Below are positions 26,516 to 36,761 of a DNA stretch of 64,000 nt, piece by piece. Below the pieces are notes generated by a model. It had not been told where the DNA came from, ran no database searches, and was given only the letters and a program-made list of their open reading frames with translations. The position numbers and the translations under genes are program-made. Each line of letters begins with the position of its first letter. The stretch's first letter is position 1. Source of the stretch: a bacterium (GTDB lineage: Bacteria; Planctomycetota; UBA1135; UBA2386). Location of the stretch: positions 124,001 to 188,000 of the forward strand of contig JAUILN010000017.1 in NCBI GenBank assembly GCA_030432695.1, given 5' to 3'.

Positions 26516-28603
26516 ATGCCGCGCTACGTCACGGGTCTCTGCATCCTCGCGCTCGTCGTGGTCTCACCGGTCGCTGGGCAGGGGGCCGTGACCGGCGCGG
26601 ACCTCGAGACGATCCGTTCGCGCATGACGGATCATCACCGCGGTCTGCACGCCGAGGAACTTCGGGTCGCCGGGGCGATGCGGAGCACGTTGAGTGCCGA
26701 CGGCACCTGGAGCGACATAGACTACACCGACCGCAACCGCGCCGGCTGGGAGTTGCTCGCGCATCTCGACCGGGTCCGGTTGCTCGCCCGCGCCCTGGAT
26801 GCGGCGACGGAGACCGCCGACGGGGCGGCTTGGGAGGAGGCCGTGCACCGTGGGCTGGGGCATTGGCTGGCGCACGACCATCAGAATCCGAATTGGTGGT
26901 ACAACCGCATCGGTGTGCCGCGCGCGCTGTACCCCACGCTCCTCCTGCTCGGCGACTTGCTGACGGAAGCGGAGCGCGAGCGGGGCCTCGCGATCCTCGC
27001 CCGCTCCGGTCTCGGCATGACCGGCCAGAACCGGGTGTGGCTGGCCGACTGCACGCTGGCCCGCGCGTGTCTCGCTGGGGATGGGGGCCTCGCGGCCGAG
27101 GCCGTCGCCTCGATCCGCTCGGTCGCCACGCTCGGGGGCAAGGAGGGCGTGCAGCACGACGGGTCGTTCTTCCAGCACGGCCAATGCCTCTACTCCGGTG
27201 GTTACGGCAAGGTCTTCGCGGTCGATCAGGCCCGGCTCGCCGCCCTGGTGCACGGCACGTCGCTGGAGTTCGGTTCCGCCGAGATCGAGACGCTCTCGGG
27301 GTACGTGCTGGATGGCCAGCAATGGATGATGTGGGGCGACCTCTTCGACTACGGCACGGTGGGCCGCGAGATCTCGAGGCGCGGGCGGGATGGGCGCGAC
27401 ATCGCGGGCGCCTGCGACCACCTGGCTTCGCTGGGCACGCCGCGCAGGACCGAGTTCGAGGCCTTTGCGGAGCGCATCCGTGGAGACGCTGCCTCGCCTC
27501 TCGAGGGCAACCGCCACTTCCATGTCGGCGAGTTCACCAGCCACCGCCGCGCCGGCTTCATGGTGAGCGTGCGGACCTGCTCCGAGCGCGTGCTGAACAC
27601 CGACCAGCCCTGCAACGAGGAGGGCCTGCTGTCGCACCACATCGCCGACGGCGCGACCTTCGTGCATCGGGACGGCGGTGAGTACCGGGAGATCTTCGGG
27701 GCCTGGGACTGGCGGCACGTGCCGGGCACGACCGTGGCCCTCGCGCCCTGGGCGAAGAACCCGTGCCGCGACGGCCGTGGCCCGTTCGCGGGGGGAGTGA
27801 GTGACGGGTGGAACGGTGTCGTGGCCTTCCACCTCGACTCGGGACAGGTGCGGGCCCGCAAGGCCTGGTTCTGCTTCGACGACGAGATCGTCTGTCTGGG
27901 TGCGGACATCGACGCGATCGGTGAGCATCGGGTGGTGACCACGCTCGACCAGAGCCACCTGCGCGGCGCGGTGCGTTGTTCACCTGCCTTCGAGTCACGC
28001 GGTGCGGACCACGCAAGCGGCGACTGGGTTCACCATGCTGGCATCGGCTATGCGCTGCTCGATCCCGGCACGCTGCGACTTCGAACCGATCCCCGCCCGT
28101 CGGACTGGAATCGCATCAACCGCCGCTACCCGGTCGGCGGCGAGGAACTCCCGGTCTTCGATCTATGGATCGACCACGGTGAGCAACCGAGCGCGGCGCG
28201 CTATGCCTATGTGCTGTTGCCGGACGTCGCTCCGGCCGAGATGCCGACACGGGTCGCTGGACTGCGGAGTCGAGTGCTCGGGAACAGCGGGGCACTGCAG
28301 GCTGTCTGGCACGCGCCGAGTTGCACCTTCGGCGTGGTGTTCGCGACCGCGGGTGCATTGGACTTCGCGGCAGGCGAGGTGCCCGGTCTCGATGTGGCGG
28401 GGTCGCTGCGGTTGGACGGCGACGGCCTGCTGCTGGTGCGCGTGACCGACGACGGCCTTGCGGTGGCCTCGGCTTCGCCGACCGCAGAGGCGACCACGCG
28501 GAACCTCGAGCTGTCGGTCGACGGCAGGGAGGCGCGGATCGAACTCGTGCATCCGGGGGGCCCTCGGAGTGGCGCCACCGTGAGGGCGTCGGCGCATTGG
28601 TAG
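26516..28603 (+). CDS. Polysaccharide lyase family 8 (hyaluronate/chondroitin/xanthan lyase-like)
   Basis: 695 residues from ATG 26516. The signal peptide ends near VVSPVAGQ. The alpha-helical N-domain has NPNWWYNRIGVPRAL and GMTGQNRVW. The catalytic block reads HDGSFFQHGQCLYSGGYGKVF, placing the expected His (HG) and Tyr (GGYG) of PL8. The central beta-sandwich (FTSHRRAGFMVSVRTCSERV, NTDQPCNEEGLLSHHIADGA) and C-terminal beta domain follow. PL8 enzymes cleave uronic-acid polysaccharides by beta-elimination outside the cytoplasm. Size and order fit the family. Confidence 0.9.
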   Translation: MPRYVTGLCILALVVVSPVAGQGAVTGADLETIRSRMTDHHRGLHAEELRVAGAMRSTLSADGTWSDIDYTDRNRAGWELLAHLDRVRLLARALDAATETADGAAWEEAVHRGLGHWLAHDHQNPNWWYNRIGVPRALYPTLLLLGDLLTEAERERGLAILARSGLGMTGQNRVWLADCTLARACLAGDGGLAAEAVASIRSVATLGGKEGVQHDGSFFQHGQCLYSGGYGKVFAVDQARLAALVHGTSLEFGSAEIETLSGYVLDGQQWMMWGDLFDYGTVGREISRRGRDGRDIAGACDHLASLGTPRRTEFEAFAERIRGDAASPLEGNRHFHVGEFTSHRRAGFMVSVRTCSERVLNTDQPCNEEGLLSHHIADGATFVHRDGGEYREIFGAWDWRHVPGTTVALAPWAKNPCRDGRGPFAGGVSDGWNGVVAFHLDSGQVRARKAWFCFDDEIVCLGADIDAIGEHRVVTTLDQSHLRGAVRCSPAFESRGADHASGDWVHHAGIGYALLDPGTLRLRTDPRPSDWNRINRRYPVGGEELPVFDLWIDHGEQPSAARYAYVLLPDVAPAEMPTRVAGLRSRVLGNSGALQAVWHAPSCTFGVVFATAGALDFAAGEVPGLDVAGSLRLDGDGLLLVRVTDDGLAVASASPTAEATTRNLELSVDGREARIELVHPGGPRSGATVRASAHW

Positions 28604-28688
28604 GCGACCGCGGCTCGTGAGGTTCTGCCCGGTGGAGCGACCGGTGCCGAGTTGACGCGGTGCTTCCGGGTCGCGACCTTGTCTTGCC

Positions 28689-29144
28689 ATGCACCGGTTC
28701 CGAACGGTCGCCTCCGCCGCGCTGCGCTACTTCGGCCTGGTCTTCGCCGCCGGCTTCGTGCTCGGTGTGCTGCGCCGACTGGTGCTGCTGCGCTGGTGCA
28801 GCGAGACGTCCGCGGTGCTGCTCGAGGTGCCGGTGATCCTGGCGATCAGTTGGTGGGTGTCGCGTCGGATCCTGGCGCGGTGGTCCGGGAAGTGGGGTGC
28901 CGGACCGCGACTCGCGATGGGTGGGCTCGCACTGCTGTTCCTGCTGCTGGCCGAGGCAACGTTGGCGTCGGCCTTGGGTGGGGTGAGCCTGGTGGAGCAT
29001 CTGCGGAGCTATCGAATGGCTCCGCAGTGGATCGGTCTGCTCGGTCAGGTGATGTTCGGCTTGATCCCCTGGGTGCAGGTTCTGCGGCGCGGTGGTGCCG
29101 GCGCGGAATCGCGCGGTGCGGGTGCTGCGCGACCGAACGACTAG
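28689..29144 (+). CDS. Four-helix integral membrane protein
   Basis: 151 residues with four hydrophobic segments: YFGLVFAAGFVLGVLRRLVL, LLEVPVILAISWWVS, GGLALLFLLLAEATLASAL, and WIGLLGQVMFGLIPWVQVL. The tail is Gly/Arg/Ala-rich. The pattern matches a family of small uncharacterised inner-membrane proteins found in many bacteria. It is convergent with the sigma-54 activator gene, 9 bp apart. Confidence 0.72.
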   Translation: MHRFRTVASAALRYFGLVFAAGFVLGVLRRLVLLRWCSETSAVLLEVPVILAISWWVSRRILARWSGKWGAGPRLAMGGLALLFLLLAEATLASALGGVSLVEHLRSYRMAPQWIGLLGQVMFGLIPWVQVLRRGGAGAESRGAGAARPND

Positions 29145-29153
29145 GTGAGGCCG

Positions 29154-30749
<1,596 letters not shown>

Positions 30750-30836
30750 CTCGGCGACGCTAACGGGATCTCAGGTGGGGCGGCGTGGGATCTCATGCTT
30801 TCGTGAACTCTCGGGTCGGCGCGGGAGTCGCGCGTA

Positions 30837-30852
30837 GCGGCACAAGTGCCGC
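30837..30852. promoter_or_regulatory. 16-bp perfect palindrome, candidate activator binding site
   Basis: GCGGCAC-AA-GTGCCGC, a 7-2-7 inverted repeat centred about 43 bp upstream of the -24 GG of the sigma-54 promoter. This is a position compatible with an upstream activating sequence for the divergently encoded Fis-type activator. Binding is inference. Confidence 0.55.
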
Positions 30853-30884
30853 ATGGGGAGTGACTTATCGATTCCTTGGGGGTA

Positions 30885-30900
30885 CTGGCACGCGAGCTGC
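30885..30900 (+). promoter_or_regulatory. Sigma-54 (-24/-12) promoter
   Basis: CTGGCACG-N4-CTGC, against the consensus YTGGCACG-N4-TTGCW. The invariant GG and GC are present with correct spacing and a single mismatch in the core. Transcription would start near 30912, giving a leader of about 33 nt before ATG 30945 with GAAGGAG as ribosome site. Confidence 0.75.
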
Positions 30901-30944
30901 CTTCGGTCGGGTCGTCCACCCAACCCAACCCGAAGGAGCTCGAC

Positions 30945-31727
30945 ATGAACAACTCGATCCGACTCGCATTCATCCCGCTGGGCATCGCAGCCAGCCTGGC
31001 CTTCGTCTCTCCGTCCGGCGCCGAGGTGCCGGAGCGCCGGCCCGCGCCGAGCGCCGAGACGAGCGCGCGCCCTCTCGCGTTCGACGCCGCGCGCACCGCG
31101 CTGGTCGTCACCGATCCGCAGAACGACTTCCTCAGCCCGGACGGCGTCACCTGGGGTGTCGTCGGCGAGAGCGTCGAGGAGAACGGCACCGTCGAGAACA
31201 TCGAGGCGCTGTTCGTCGCCGCGAAGCAGCACGGCTTCCCGGTGTTCATCTCGCCGCACTACTACTACCCGCACGACCACCGCTGGCACTTCGAAGGGAA
31301 GCTCGAAGCGCTGATGCACGACATCGGGATGTTCGACCGTCCCGATCCGCTGTCGCTCGAGGGCTTCGAGGGCTCGGGCGCCGACTGGCTGGAGCGCTAC
31401 AAGCCGTACATCGAAGACGGCGCGACGGTCGTGACCAGCCCGCACAAGGTCTACGGGCCGGAGACCAACGACCTGGTCCTGCAGCTGCGCAAGCGCGGCA
31501 TCGACCGCGTGGTCCTCGCCGGCATGTCGGCCAACCTCTGCACCGAGTCGCACCTCCGCGAGCTCCTGGAGCAGGGCTTCGAGGTCACGGTCGTGAAGGA
31601 CGCGACCGCCGCCGCGAAGACGCCGGAACTCGGCGACGGCTACCAGGCCGCGGTGACCAACTTCGGCTTCCTGGCCAATGCCGTCGTGACCACCGAGGAG
31701 GCGGTTGCCGCGATGCGTCCCGAGTGA
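30945..31727 (+). CDS. Exported isochorismatase-family cysteine hydrolase
   Basis: 260 residues. ATG 30945 is preceded by GAAGGAG. The N-terminal ~27 residues form a signal peptide (LAFIPLGIAASLAFVSPSGA), unusual because most family members are cytoplasmic. The catalytic triad is visible as D57 (TDPQNDFL), K168 (SPHKVYG) and C199 (SANLCTESH). Family reactions include isochorismate, nicotinamide or N-carbamoyl hydrolysis; the substrate is unknown. It is the first gene of a probable sigma-54-controlled operon with the YHS and DUF1348 proteins. Confidence 0.9.
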   Translation: MNNSIRLAFIPLGIAASLAFVSPSGAEVPERRPAPSAETSARPLAFDAARTALVVTDPQNDFLSPDGVTWGVVGESVEENGTVENIEALFVAAKQHGFPVFISPHYYYPHDHRWHFEGKLEALMHDIGMFDRPDPLSLEGFEGSGADWLERYKPYIEDGATVVTSPHKVYGPETNDLVLQLRKRGIDRVVLAGMSANLCTESHLRELLEQGFEVTVVKDATAAAKTPELGDGYQAAVTNFGFLANAVVTTEEAVAAMRPE

Positions 31728-31826
31728 CGCGGGAGCCCTCCGAACCAGCACATCAACCCTGGTCCGGCCGATTGGCCGGGCATCTGACACCGAACCGAAC
31801 CTGAACGAACCAACGAGGAGAGAACC

Positions 31827-32324
31827 ATGACCCACTACGTACCCCAGTTGCTGCTCGCCCTGACCATCGCCGCCTTCGTCCCGCGGACGACCACGCCGGA
31901 CGCCGACCTGCAGGACCCCTACAACGTCTCGACCGGCACCACCCTGGTCGGCGCGCCGCTCGGCGTCCACGGCTTCGACCCGTACCTCCTGGGAACGGTC
32001 GGCGCGGCCGCTCATGGCGATGCCGCCTTCACCGTGGTCCACGACGACGTCGCCTACTACTTCGCGTCGCAGACCTCGGCCGACCGGTTCGCCGCCGATC
32101 CGAACGCCTTCCTGCCGCAGTTCGGTGCCTTCTGCGCCTACGCCGTGGCGCTCGGCAAGAAGCTGGACGGTGATCCGCGCTTCGCGGACGTCGTCGACGG
32201 CAAGCTCTACCTGTTCGTCAACGCGCAGATCTTCGCGAAGTACCTCGCGAACAAGGAGCAGGTCCTGGCCGACGCCCACCGCAAGTGGCCGACGATCCGC
32301 GGCAAGGCGGTGGGAGATCTGTGA
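31827..32324 (+). CDS. Exported YHS-domain protein
   Basis: 165 residues with the ribosome site GAGGAG before the ATG. The signal peptide is about 1-20. The YHS-like core (about 48-135) reads GVHGFDPYLL, AAFTVVHDDVAYYFASQTSADRF, ADPNAFLPQFGAFCAYAV, and DGKLYLFVNAQIF. Family proteins often carry a metal- or thiol-sensitive cysteine (here in FCAYAV). It is the second gene of the sigma-54 operon, 99 bp after the hydrolase, with no terminator seen between them. Confidence 0.85.
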   Translation: MTHYVPQLLLALTIAAFVPRTTTPDADLQDPYNVSTGTTLVGAPLGVHGFDPYLLGTVGAAAHGDAAFTVVHDDVAYYFASQTSADRFAADPNAFLPQFGAFCAYAVALGKKLDGDPRFADVVDGKLYLFVNAQIFAKYLANKEQVLADAHRKWPTIRGKAVGDL

Positions 32325-32380
32325 AGCGCGGGGCGCGGGGAGGTCGTCCTTCCCGCCGCCCGGCACTCGAGGAATCCGCC

Positions 32381-32854
32381 ATGACCACAGAGATCAGACC
32401 TCCGACGCCGCCCTTCGACGTCGAGTCCGCCACGATCAAGGTGCGTCTCGCCGAGGATGCGTGGAACAGCCGCGATCCCGGCCGGGTCGCGCTGGCCTAC
32501 ACGCCGGAATGCCATTGGCGCAACCGCGCCGCGTTCGTGGTCGGCCGTGCGCAGATCGTCGAGTTCCTGACCCGCAAATGGGAGCGAGAGCTCGACTACC
32601 GCCTCGTCAAGGAACTCTGGACCTGCGCCGCCGACCGCATCGCGGTGCGCTTCGCCTACGAGTGGCACGACGACTCGGGGCAATGGTACCGCTCGTACGG
32701 CAATGAGAACTGGGAGTTCGACGACGACGGCCTGATGCGCCTGCGTATCGCGAGCATCAACGACCTGCCCATCCTCGAGCGCCAGCGGGAACTCCGTTGG
32801 CCGTCGGGGCCGCGCCCGGCGAATCATTTGGGGTTGTCGGAGCTGGGGCTGTGA
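32381..32854 (+). CDS. DUF1348 / SnoaL-like (NTF2-fold) protein
   Basis: 157 residues from ATG 32381. The family signature is clear: AEDAWNSRDPGRVALAYTPE, WRNRAAFVVGRAQIVEFL, KWERELDYRLVKELW, and ENWEFDDDGLMRLRIASIND. The family length is ~155. It is cytoplasmic. Function is unknown for the family; the NTF2 fold suggests small-molecule binding. It is the third gene of the sigma-54 operon. The 3' end overlaps the convergent ankyrin gene by ~98 bp. Confidence 0.9.
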   Translation: MTTEIRPPTPPFDVESATIKVRLAEDAWNSRDPGRVALAYTPECHWRNRAAFVVGRAQIVEFLTRKWERELDYRLVKELWTCAADRIAVRFAYEWHDDSGQWYRSYGNENWEFDDDGLMRLRIASINDLPILERQRELRWPSGPRPANHLGLSELGL

Positions 32855-33623
32855 GCCCAGAGCCTCGCGGCTCAGCGCCCGGCGCTCGTCCGAGGTCCGG
32901 AGCCACGAACACCAACAGCACGCGTGCGCCGAAGTGTTGCGCGATGCGGGCGGTGATCCGCAGGGTCGCATCGCCTTCGGGAAGGACGTAGATCTGTGGA
33001 GCGCCCAGGGCGGGCGCGGAGTCTTCGAGCATCACGACCCCGCCGTGGAGTCGGTCGGCGACGAGGAACGAGCACTCGCCGTCCGCTCGGTCGAGATCCA
33101 ATCCGGGATCACGCTCGGCGAAGTCCTGCCAGGTCTCGAGGCTCAGCGGAGTGCCCGGAGCGTCGTCGGGGAGTCCGGCGCGGGTCAGCGAGATGCTGCA
33201 GATGGGCTCGTGCTCGGGGCCGCCGGGCAGGAGCAGATCCGCCGGCTGGTAGGCGTCGGCGCGGAGATCCGCGGGGACTCCTGTTCCCACCTCGGAGAGC
33301 CGTGACCGGTAGCTCCGACCCGCGCCATCCACTCCGCTGCGTCGTGCGCCGGCGCGGCGCAGCAAACGGACCACGTCCCAGCGCCCCAGGATCGCCGCCG
33401 AGTGGATCGCCGAGGTCCCGAAGCGGTCCCGCACGTCGACGTCGTAGCCGAGCTCGATCAGTCGACCGACGACCCGCGGCTCCCCCTCGATCGCATACCA
33501 ATGCAGCATGGTCTCGTCGCTGCCGGAGCGGCCAGCCTTGCAGAGAGCGACCAGCTCCGCCGGCGGCTCGCGGCCTTCCTCGAGCATCGCGTAGAGCTCG
33601 ATCCATCCGGGTGCGTGGGGCAT
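32757..33623 (-). CDS. Ankyrin-repeat protein
   Basis: 288 residues. Residues about 37-105 hold two or three ankyrin repeats (ETMLHWYAIEGEPRVVGRLIELGYDVD, FGTSAIHSAAILGRWDVVRLLRRAGA). The rest (LSLETWQDFAERDPGLDLD, APQIYVLPEGDATLRITARIAQHF) is an unassigned domain. The last ~35 residues are Ala/Pro/Gly-rich and overlap the convergent DUF1348 gene, so the true protein may be functionally complete well before its stop. Probably cytoplasmic, with protein-protein interaction as the likely role. Confidence 0.75.
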   Translation of the reverse strand: MPHAPGWIELYAMLEEGREPPAELVALCKAGRSGSDETMLHWYAIEGEPRVVGRLIELGYDVDVRDRFGTSAIHSAAILGRWDVVRLLRRAGARRSGVDGAGRSYRSRLSEVGTGVPADLRADAYQPADLLLPGGPEHEPICSISLTRAGLPDDAPGTPLSLETWQDFAERDPGLDLDRADGECSFLVADRLHGGVVMLEDSAPALGAPQIYVLPEGDATLRITARIAQHFGARVLLVFVAPDLGRAPGAEPRGSGLTAPAPTTPNDSPGAAPTANGVPAGARGWAGR

Positions 33624-34258
33624 TCTCGAGGGCTGGGCTTCGGTCGGAGGGTGCGTGCGGAGCGGCGGTGCCCCAGGAGTGGGGCGCCAGCTCGGTCGTG
33701 CTGGCCTACCGAGTGACTTCCTAGCAGATTACCGAGCTCTGGAAGTGGGTGGGCTGGACGCGGCAGTCGATGGCGAGTCCCTCGAATGGGAGCGGGGTCC
33801 GACGGCTGTTCCTCCTCGCCTCGCTCGAGGCGCAATGCTACGGCTCGCCGGGCGGCACCTGGTCGACCACGAAGTGCGCGGCGCCGCAGGGCTCGCAGTC
33901 CTCTGGTCGCCACCCACGACCGCGACCGTGCTCACGGTTTCCGATGGCGTGCAGGTGACGATCGCTCCCTCGGTGGCGACGCGTGGGCGTGCGCCGGAGA
34001 CAGGCTTGGGGTCCTCCAGGTCGAGCAGCTCGCCGCGCCGAACGAACTCGGCGACCGCTACGTCGTGCACGTGCAGGCCGGGAGGTTCCCGGGCACTCGA
34101 CGGGCCGGCGTGTGGCGAGCCTGGGTTGCGCGGACGAAGCTCGTCGAGGTCGCGAGGGGGAACTCGTGAAGCCCCCTCTGGCACTCGCTGCAGGTGTAGA
34201 CGGCAGCCGAGAAGGAGCCGCTGTCGGTGAGACTGTGCGTCGGCGAGCCGAGTCGTTA
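33624..34258. other. Island repeat unit A: deleted copy of the exported-protein gene plus fragments
   Basis: 33812-33975 keeps the signal-peptide end and first ~25 mature residues of the repeated exported protein (LLASLEAQCYGSPGGTWSTT). These are joined directly to its C-terminal segment (VSDGVQVTIAPS, in another frame), so the middle is lost. 34010-34169 has a plus-strand protein-like stretch (NELGDRYVVHVQAGRFPG...) ending VEVARGNS, which resembles the 38750 peptide's VLEVARGNL end. No intact gene. Confidence 0.6.
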
Positions 34259-34831
34259 CTAGAAGCCGATCAACGTGCTCGGACCCGGATCGGTCGTGGA
34301 TGCGAGCGTGACAATTGCCGCCACGACAGCCGCCCAGAGCAAGAGCCATGTGAGGAGCAGGCACGCGCCGAACACAGCGAAGAGGAGTCTCGGCAGAAAC
34401 CGAGCGGATGGCTCGCAACACGCGAGGCGGACCGTCCCCGCAAGAGTGAGCGTGCAAGCCAGAAGCGCGGTCCAGTGCGGGGCGACCAGTGAGAAGGTCG
34501 AGCCGCAAGCCAGGGCTGTCAGCGCGGCTATGCCTGGCGCAAGCCACAGGGCGTCCCTCAAGGTGCGCTGGGTCGTCGCCTCGCGACGAGCTAGGCCCAC
34601 TGAGTGAACGCCGGTTGCAAGCCGAGGATCCGATTCGCGCATGAGGAGCTGCTCCGCAGGTTCCGGGTTCACTTGAAGGAGCCTGTGCAGTCCATCTCTC
34701 GAGGTGATACCGAGTGCGATCTGGCGTGGATCGAGGAAGGAACGGAAGCCGCCGCGGGACTCGGGCTTGTCCTCCCCACCGTCGGTGTGCCCAGTGCCCT
34801 GCTCTGGTACGTGCGGGTGCTCGTCTGCCAC
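34259..34831 (-). CDS. Membrane protein with four hydrophobic helices (island cargo)
   Basis: 190 residues. The first ~85 are soluble and charged. Then come hydrophobic segments LWLAPGIAALTALACGSTFSLV, TALLACTLTLAGTVRLAC, FLPRLLFAVFGACLLLTWLL, and WAAVVAAIVTLAST. No family recognised. It begins 6 bp after the upstream small membrane gene, so the two are probably co-transcribed. It is one of several unrelated small membrane proteins encoded on this strand of the island. Confidence 0.65.
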   Translation of the reverse strand: MADEHPHVPEQGTGHTDGGEDKPESRGGFRSFLDPRQIALGITSRDGLHRLLQVNPEPAEQLLMRESDPRLATGVHSVGLARREATTQRTLRDALWLAPGIAALTALACGSTFSLVAPHWTALLACTLTLAGTVRLACCEPSARFLPRLLFAVFGACLLLTWLLLWAAVVAAIVTLASTTDPGPSTLIGF

Positions 34832-34837
34832 GCGACC

Positions 34838-35014
34838 CTACAGTGGGACGGAAGCACCGCACGCTATCGCAAGCGAGACAGCGGCGATGCATAGGACGAT
34901 GTAGAGGAACATCAGTGCGCAGCTGACAAGCACCGTGTTGATGTAGCCGTCGACGACCTTCTGCACGGCCGATCGGGGCGGGGGCGGCTTCTGGTTCGAG
35001 CCGGGTTCATTCAT
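34838..35014 (-). CDS. Small single-pass membrane protein (island cargo)
   Basis: 58 residues from ATG 35014, with AGGA 8 bases upstream; an ATG at 35044 is less likely. A Pro-rich cytoplasmic start precedes one long hydrophobic helix (NTVLVSCALMFLYIVLCIAAV...). It is followed after 6 bp by the 34259 gene. Function unknown. Confidence 0.6.
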   Translation of the reverse strand: MNEPGSNQKPPPPRSAVQKVVDGYINTVLVSCALMFLYIVLCIAAVSLAIACGASVPL

Positions 35015-35112
35015 TGGTGGGATCCTACACGGAGGGAGGGGCAACGATCAGGGTGTCGTGACGCGGGCGGAGGCGCCGCCGCGGATGTCCGGGCGTGGCG
35101 GTCCGCGAGAGT

Positions 35113-35269
35113 TCTTCCGGCTCAGGCCGCGCGCGGAGTCGAGATCGACCGGGTCGCGGTCGGGAACCGGATGGCCAAACTCGAGCGGGCGGGCTCGATC
35201 GAGAAGACCGACGAGACGCGGCTGAACCGGAACAACCGGCAGGCCCGCGTCCGGAAGTCGGCCACGTGA
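35113..35269 (+). pseudogene. Truncated winged-helix gene (island repeat unit B)
   Basis: It encodes the C-terminal recognition and wing part (IDRVAVGNRMAKLERAGSIE, KTDETRLNRNNRQARVRKSA). It is nearly identical to the 37899-38096 gene but lacks the first helices. It is located directly upstream of the copy B exported-protein gene, as in unit C. Confidence 0.65.
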
Positions 35270-35382
35270 TCGCACACGCGGGCGAGCGCCCGGCTCTTCG
35301 CCTGGGGCGCCGGGCACCGGGGGGCGCGCGATCGTCGCGGGCCCGTGGTGCCTGGTGCCGTTCGCGAGCCGATTCGGAAGCC

Positions 35383-36129
35383 ATGCCGAGACTGATCCTC
35401 GCCGCTCTCGCGGCGCTCTCTCTCCTCGTCTCGCTCGAGGCGCAACGCTACGGCTCGCCGGGCGGGACCTGGTCGACCACGAAGTGCGTGGAGCCGCAGG
35501 GCTCGCACTCCTCGCCGACGATCGACGCGAGCACCTACACACCGAGAATCGGCAACGCCTACGTCGACGCGGTTCGCGCCCCGGTGCGCGGCGCTTTCGA
35601 CGCCGGCTCCGCGTCCTCGAGGTCGAGCCCGGATCGAGCGGGCGAAGCTCGTCGCCCTCGCGAGGCGGAACCTGCGACCGTCCAGCAGTCGGTCGGACCT
35701 GTGTCCATTTCCCGACGCGTTGACCAGACGAATGCGTACTGGCTTGCCCTGGCAGGGAAGGAGGAAGGCCCGGGCTCTGCAAAGTTCATTGCAAGCATGT
35801 GCGAAACTCGCGAAGGCTTGGGCGTTGGCGAGCCGATCATCCGGTCGGACCGGAACGCGTATTCGCCCGTACGAGGCTCTCCCGAGTGGTTCATCCTCAT
35901 TCACGGTGCTACGTCGTGCACGTCATCGCCGACTTCACCGATGCCGCCACCGCCGCCCATCTGGCCGGCACCGTTGGGCCGTTGCTCACTCTCGACTTCT
36001 TCGAGCAGTGCATTCCCGATCCCGACCGACGGTTCGTGCCCTCGAGCGGCCGGTGCGTCTGGTGGGGGGCATCCCGACCCTTCGCCGGCGAAGTCGCCGC
36101 CGAGTCGTTCGCTTCACGACTGCGGATAG
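35383..36129 (+). pseudogene. Copy B of the repeated exported-protein gene, fused to unrelated frame
   Basis: It begins MPRLILAALAALSLLVSLEA with a signal peptide and ~60 residues shared with copy C (YGSPGGTWSTTKCVEPQGSH, TIDASTYTPRIG). It then continues open for ~190 codons of different composition, including VSISRRVDQTNAYWLALAGK and GSPEWFILIH. The open frame is 248 residues. The change of character near codon 65, and the better coding potential of another frame after 35900, suggest a chimera rather than a working gene, but expression cannot be excluded. Confidence 0.5.
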
Positions 36130-36190
36130 CGCTGCAGCTGTTCGCCGACCGCCACGACGTCCGAGTGGTCGGTGGCGGGGAGCGAGTACC
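35900..36190 (+). pseudogene. 5'-truncated gene fragment
   Basis: The frame reads CYVVHVIADFTDAATAAHLA, GTVGPLLTLDFFEQCIPDPD and ASRLRIALQLFADRHDVRVV, which is clearly protein-like. It lacks a start, because the upstream codons belong to a different frame. The YVVHV start resembles the fragment at 34010-34169. No family recognised. Confidence 0.45.
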
Positions 36191-36418
36191 GCCAGGCGCG
36201 GGGCACCCGAGCGAGCCGCCGGGTGCCTACCCGAGTCCTCGCGGAGCCGCGCGGGTGGGGCGTAGATGGGGACATATGGCTCCAGAGAACCGACCCTCCC
36301 CTACGCCGGTCCGGGAATCGGTCGGCTGCGGTCGACCACCGCGGTGATCATTCCGGGCCTGAGTACGGGTTCGCATGGATAGCAACGGCGGCGCCAAGGG
36401 GGCGAAGATCCGCGGGCG

Positions 36419-36754
36419 ATGGACGGCAGCCTGCTCCCGATCGACCACGACCGCTCGCAGCTCGACGCGCCTGTCGGCTGGACGGTGCATGTCGTCGTCT
36501 ACCTCTCGGGGCGCAACTCCGAGGGGCCGCTCGTGGAGCGGTTGAAGACCGGCTACGGGCTCGGGTCACTCATGGTGATCCAGGACTCCCGGGGCTCCAG
36601 GCTCAACCCGATCCCGCCCGGTACCGACGTGACGGTGCTCATGGCATCCAAGTCGATCTCGGAGCGGGTAGAGGCCGAGGATCTCGCCGCGCGGCTCGAT
36701 TTCGGCATCGGCTCGGACGTGATCGCCTCGCGGATCGAAATCCATCGGGGGTAG
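36419..36754 (+). CDS. Hypothetical protein, 111 residues (island cargo)
   Basis: A soluble, mixed alpha/beta composition (WTVHVVVYLSGRNSEGPLVE, GLGSLMVIQDSRGSRLNPIP, GTDVTVLMASKSISERVEAE). No motif recognised. Eight bp separate its stop from the lipoprotein gene, so the two form a small operon placed between repeat units B and C. Confidence 0.55.
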   Translation: MDGSLLPIDHDRSQLDAPVGWTVHVVVYLSGRNSEGPLVERLKTGYGLGSLMVIQDSRGSRLNPIPPGTDVTVLMASKSISERVEAEDLAARLDFGIGSDVIASRIEIHRG

Positions 36755-36761
36755 CGTAGAG

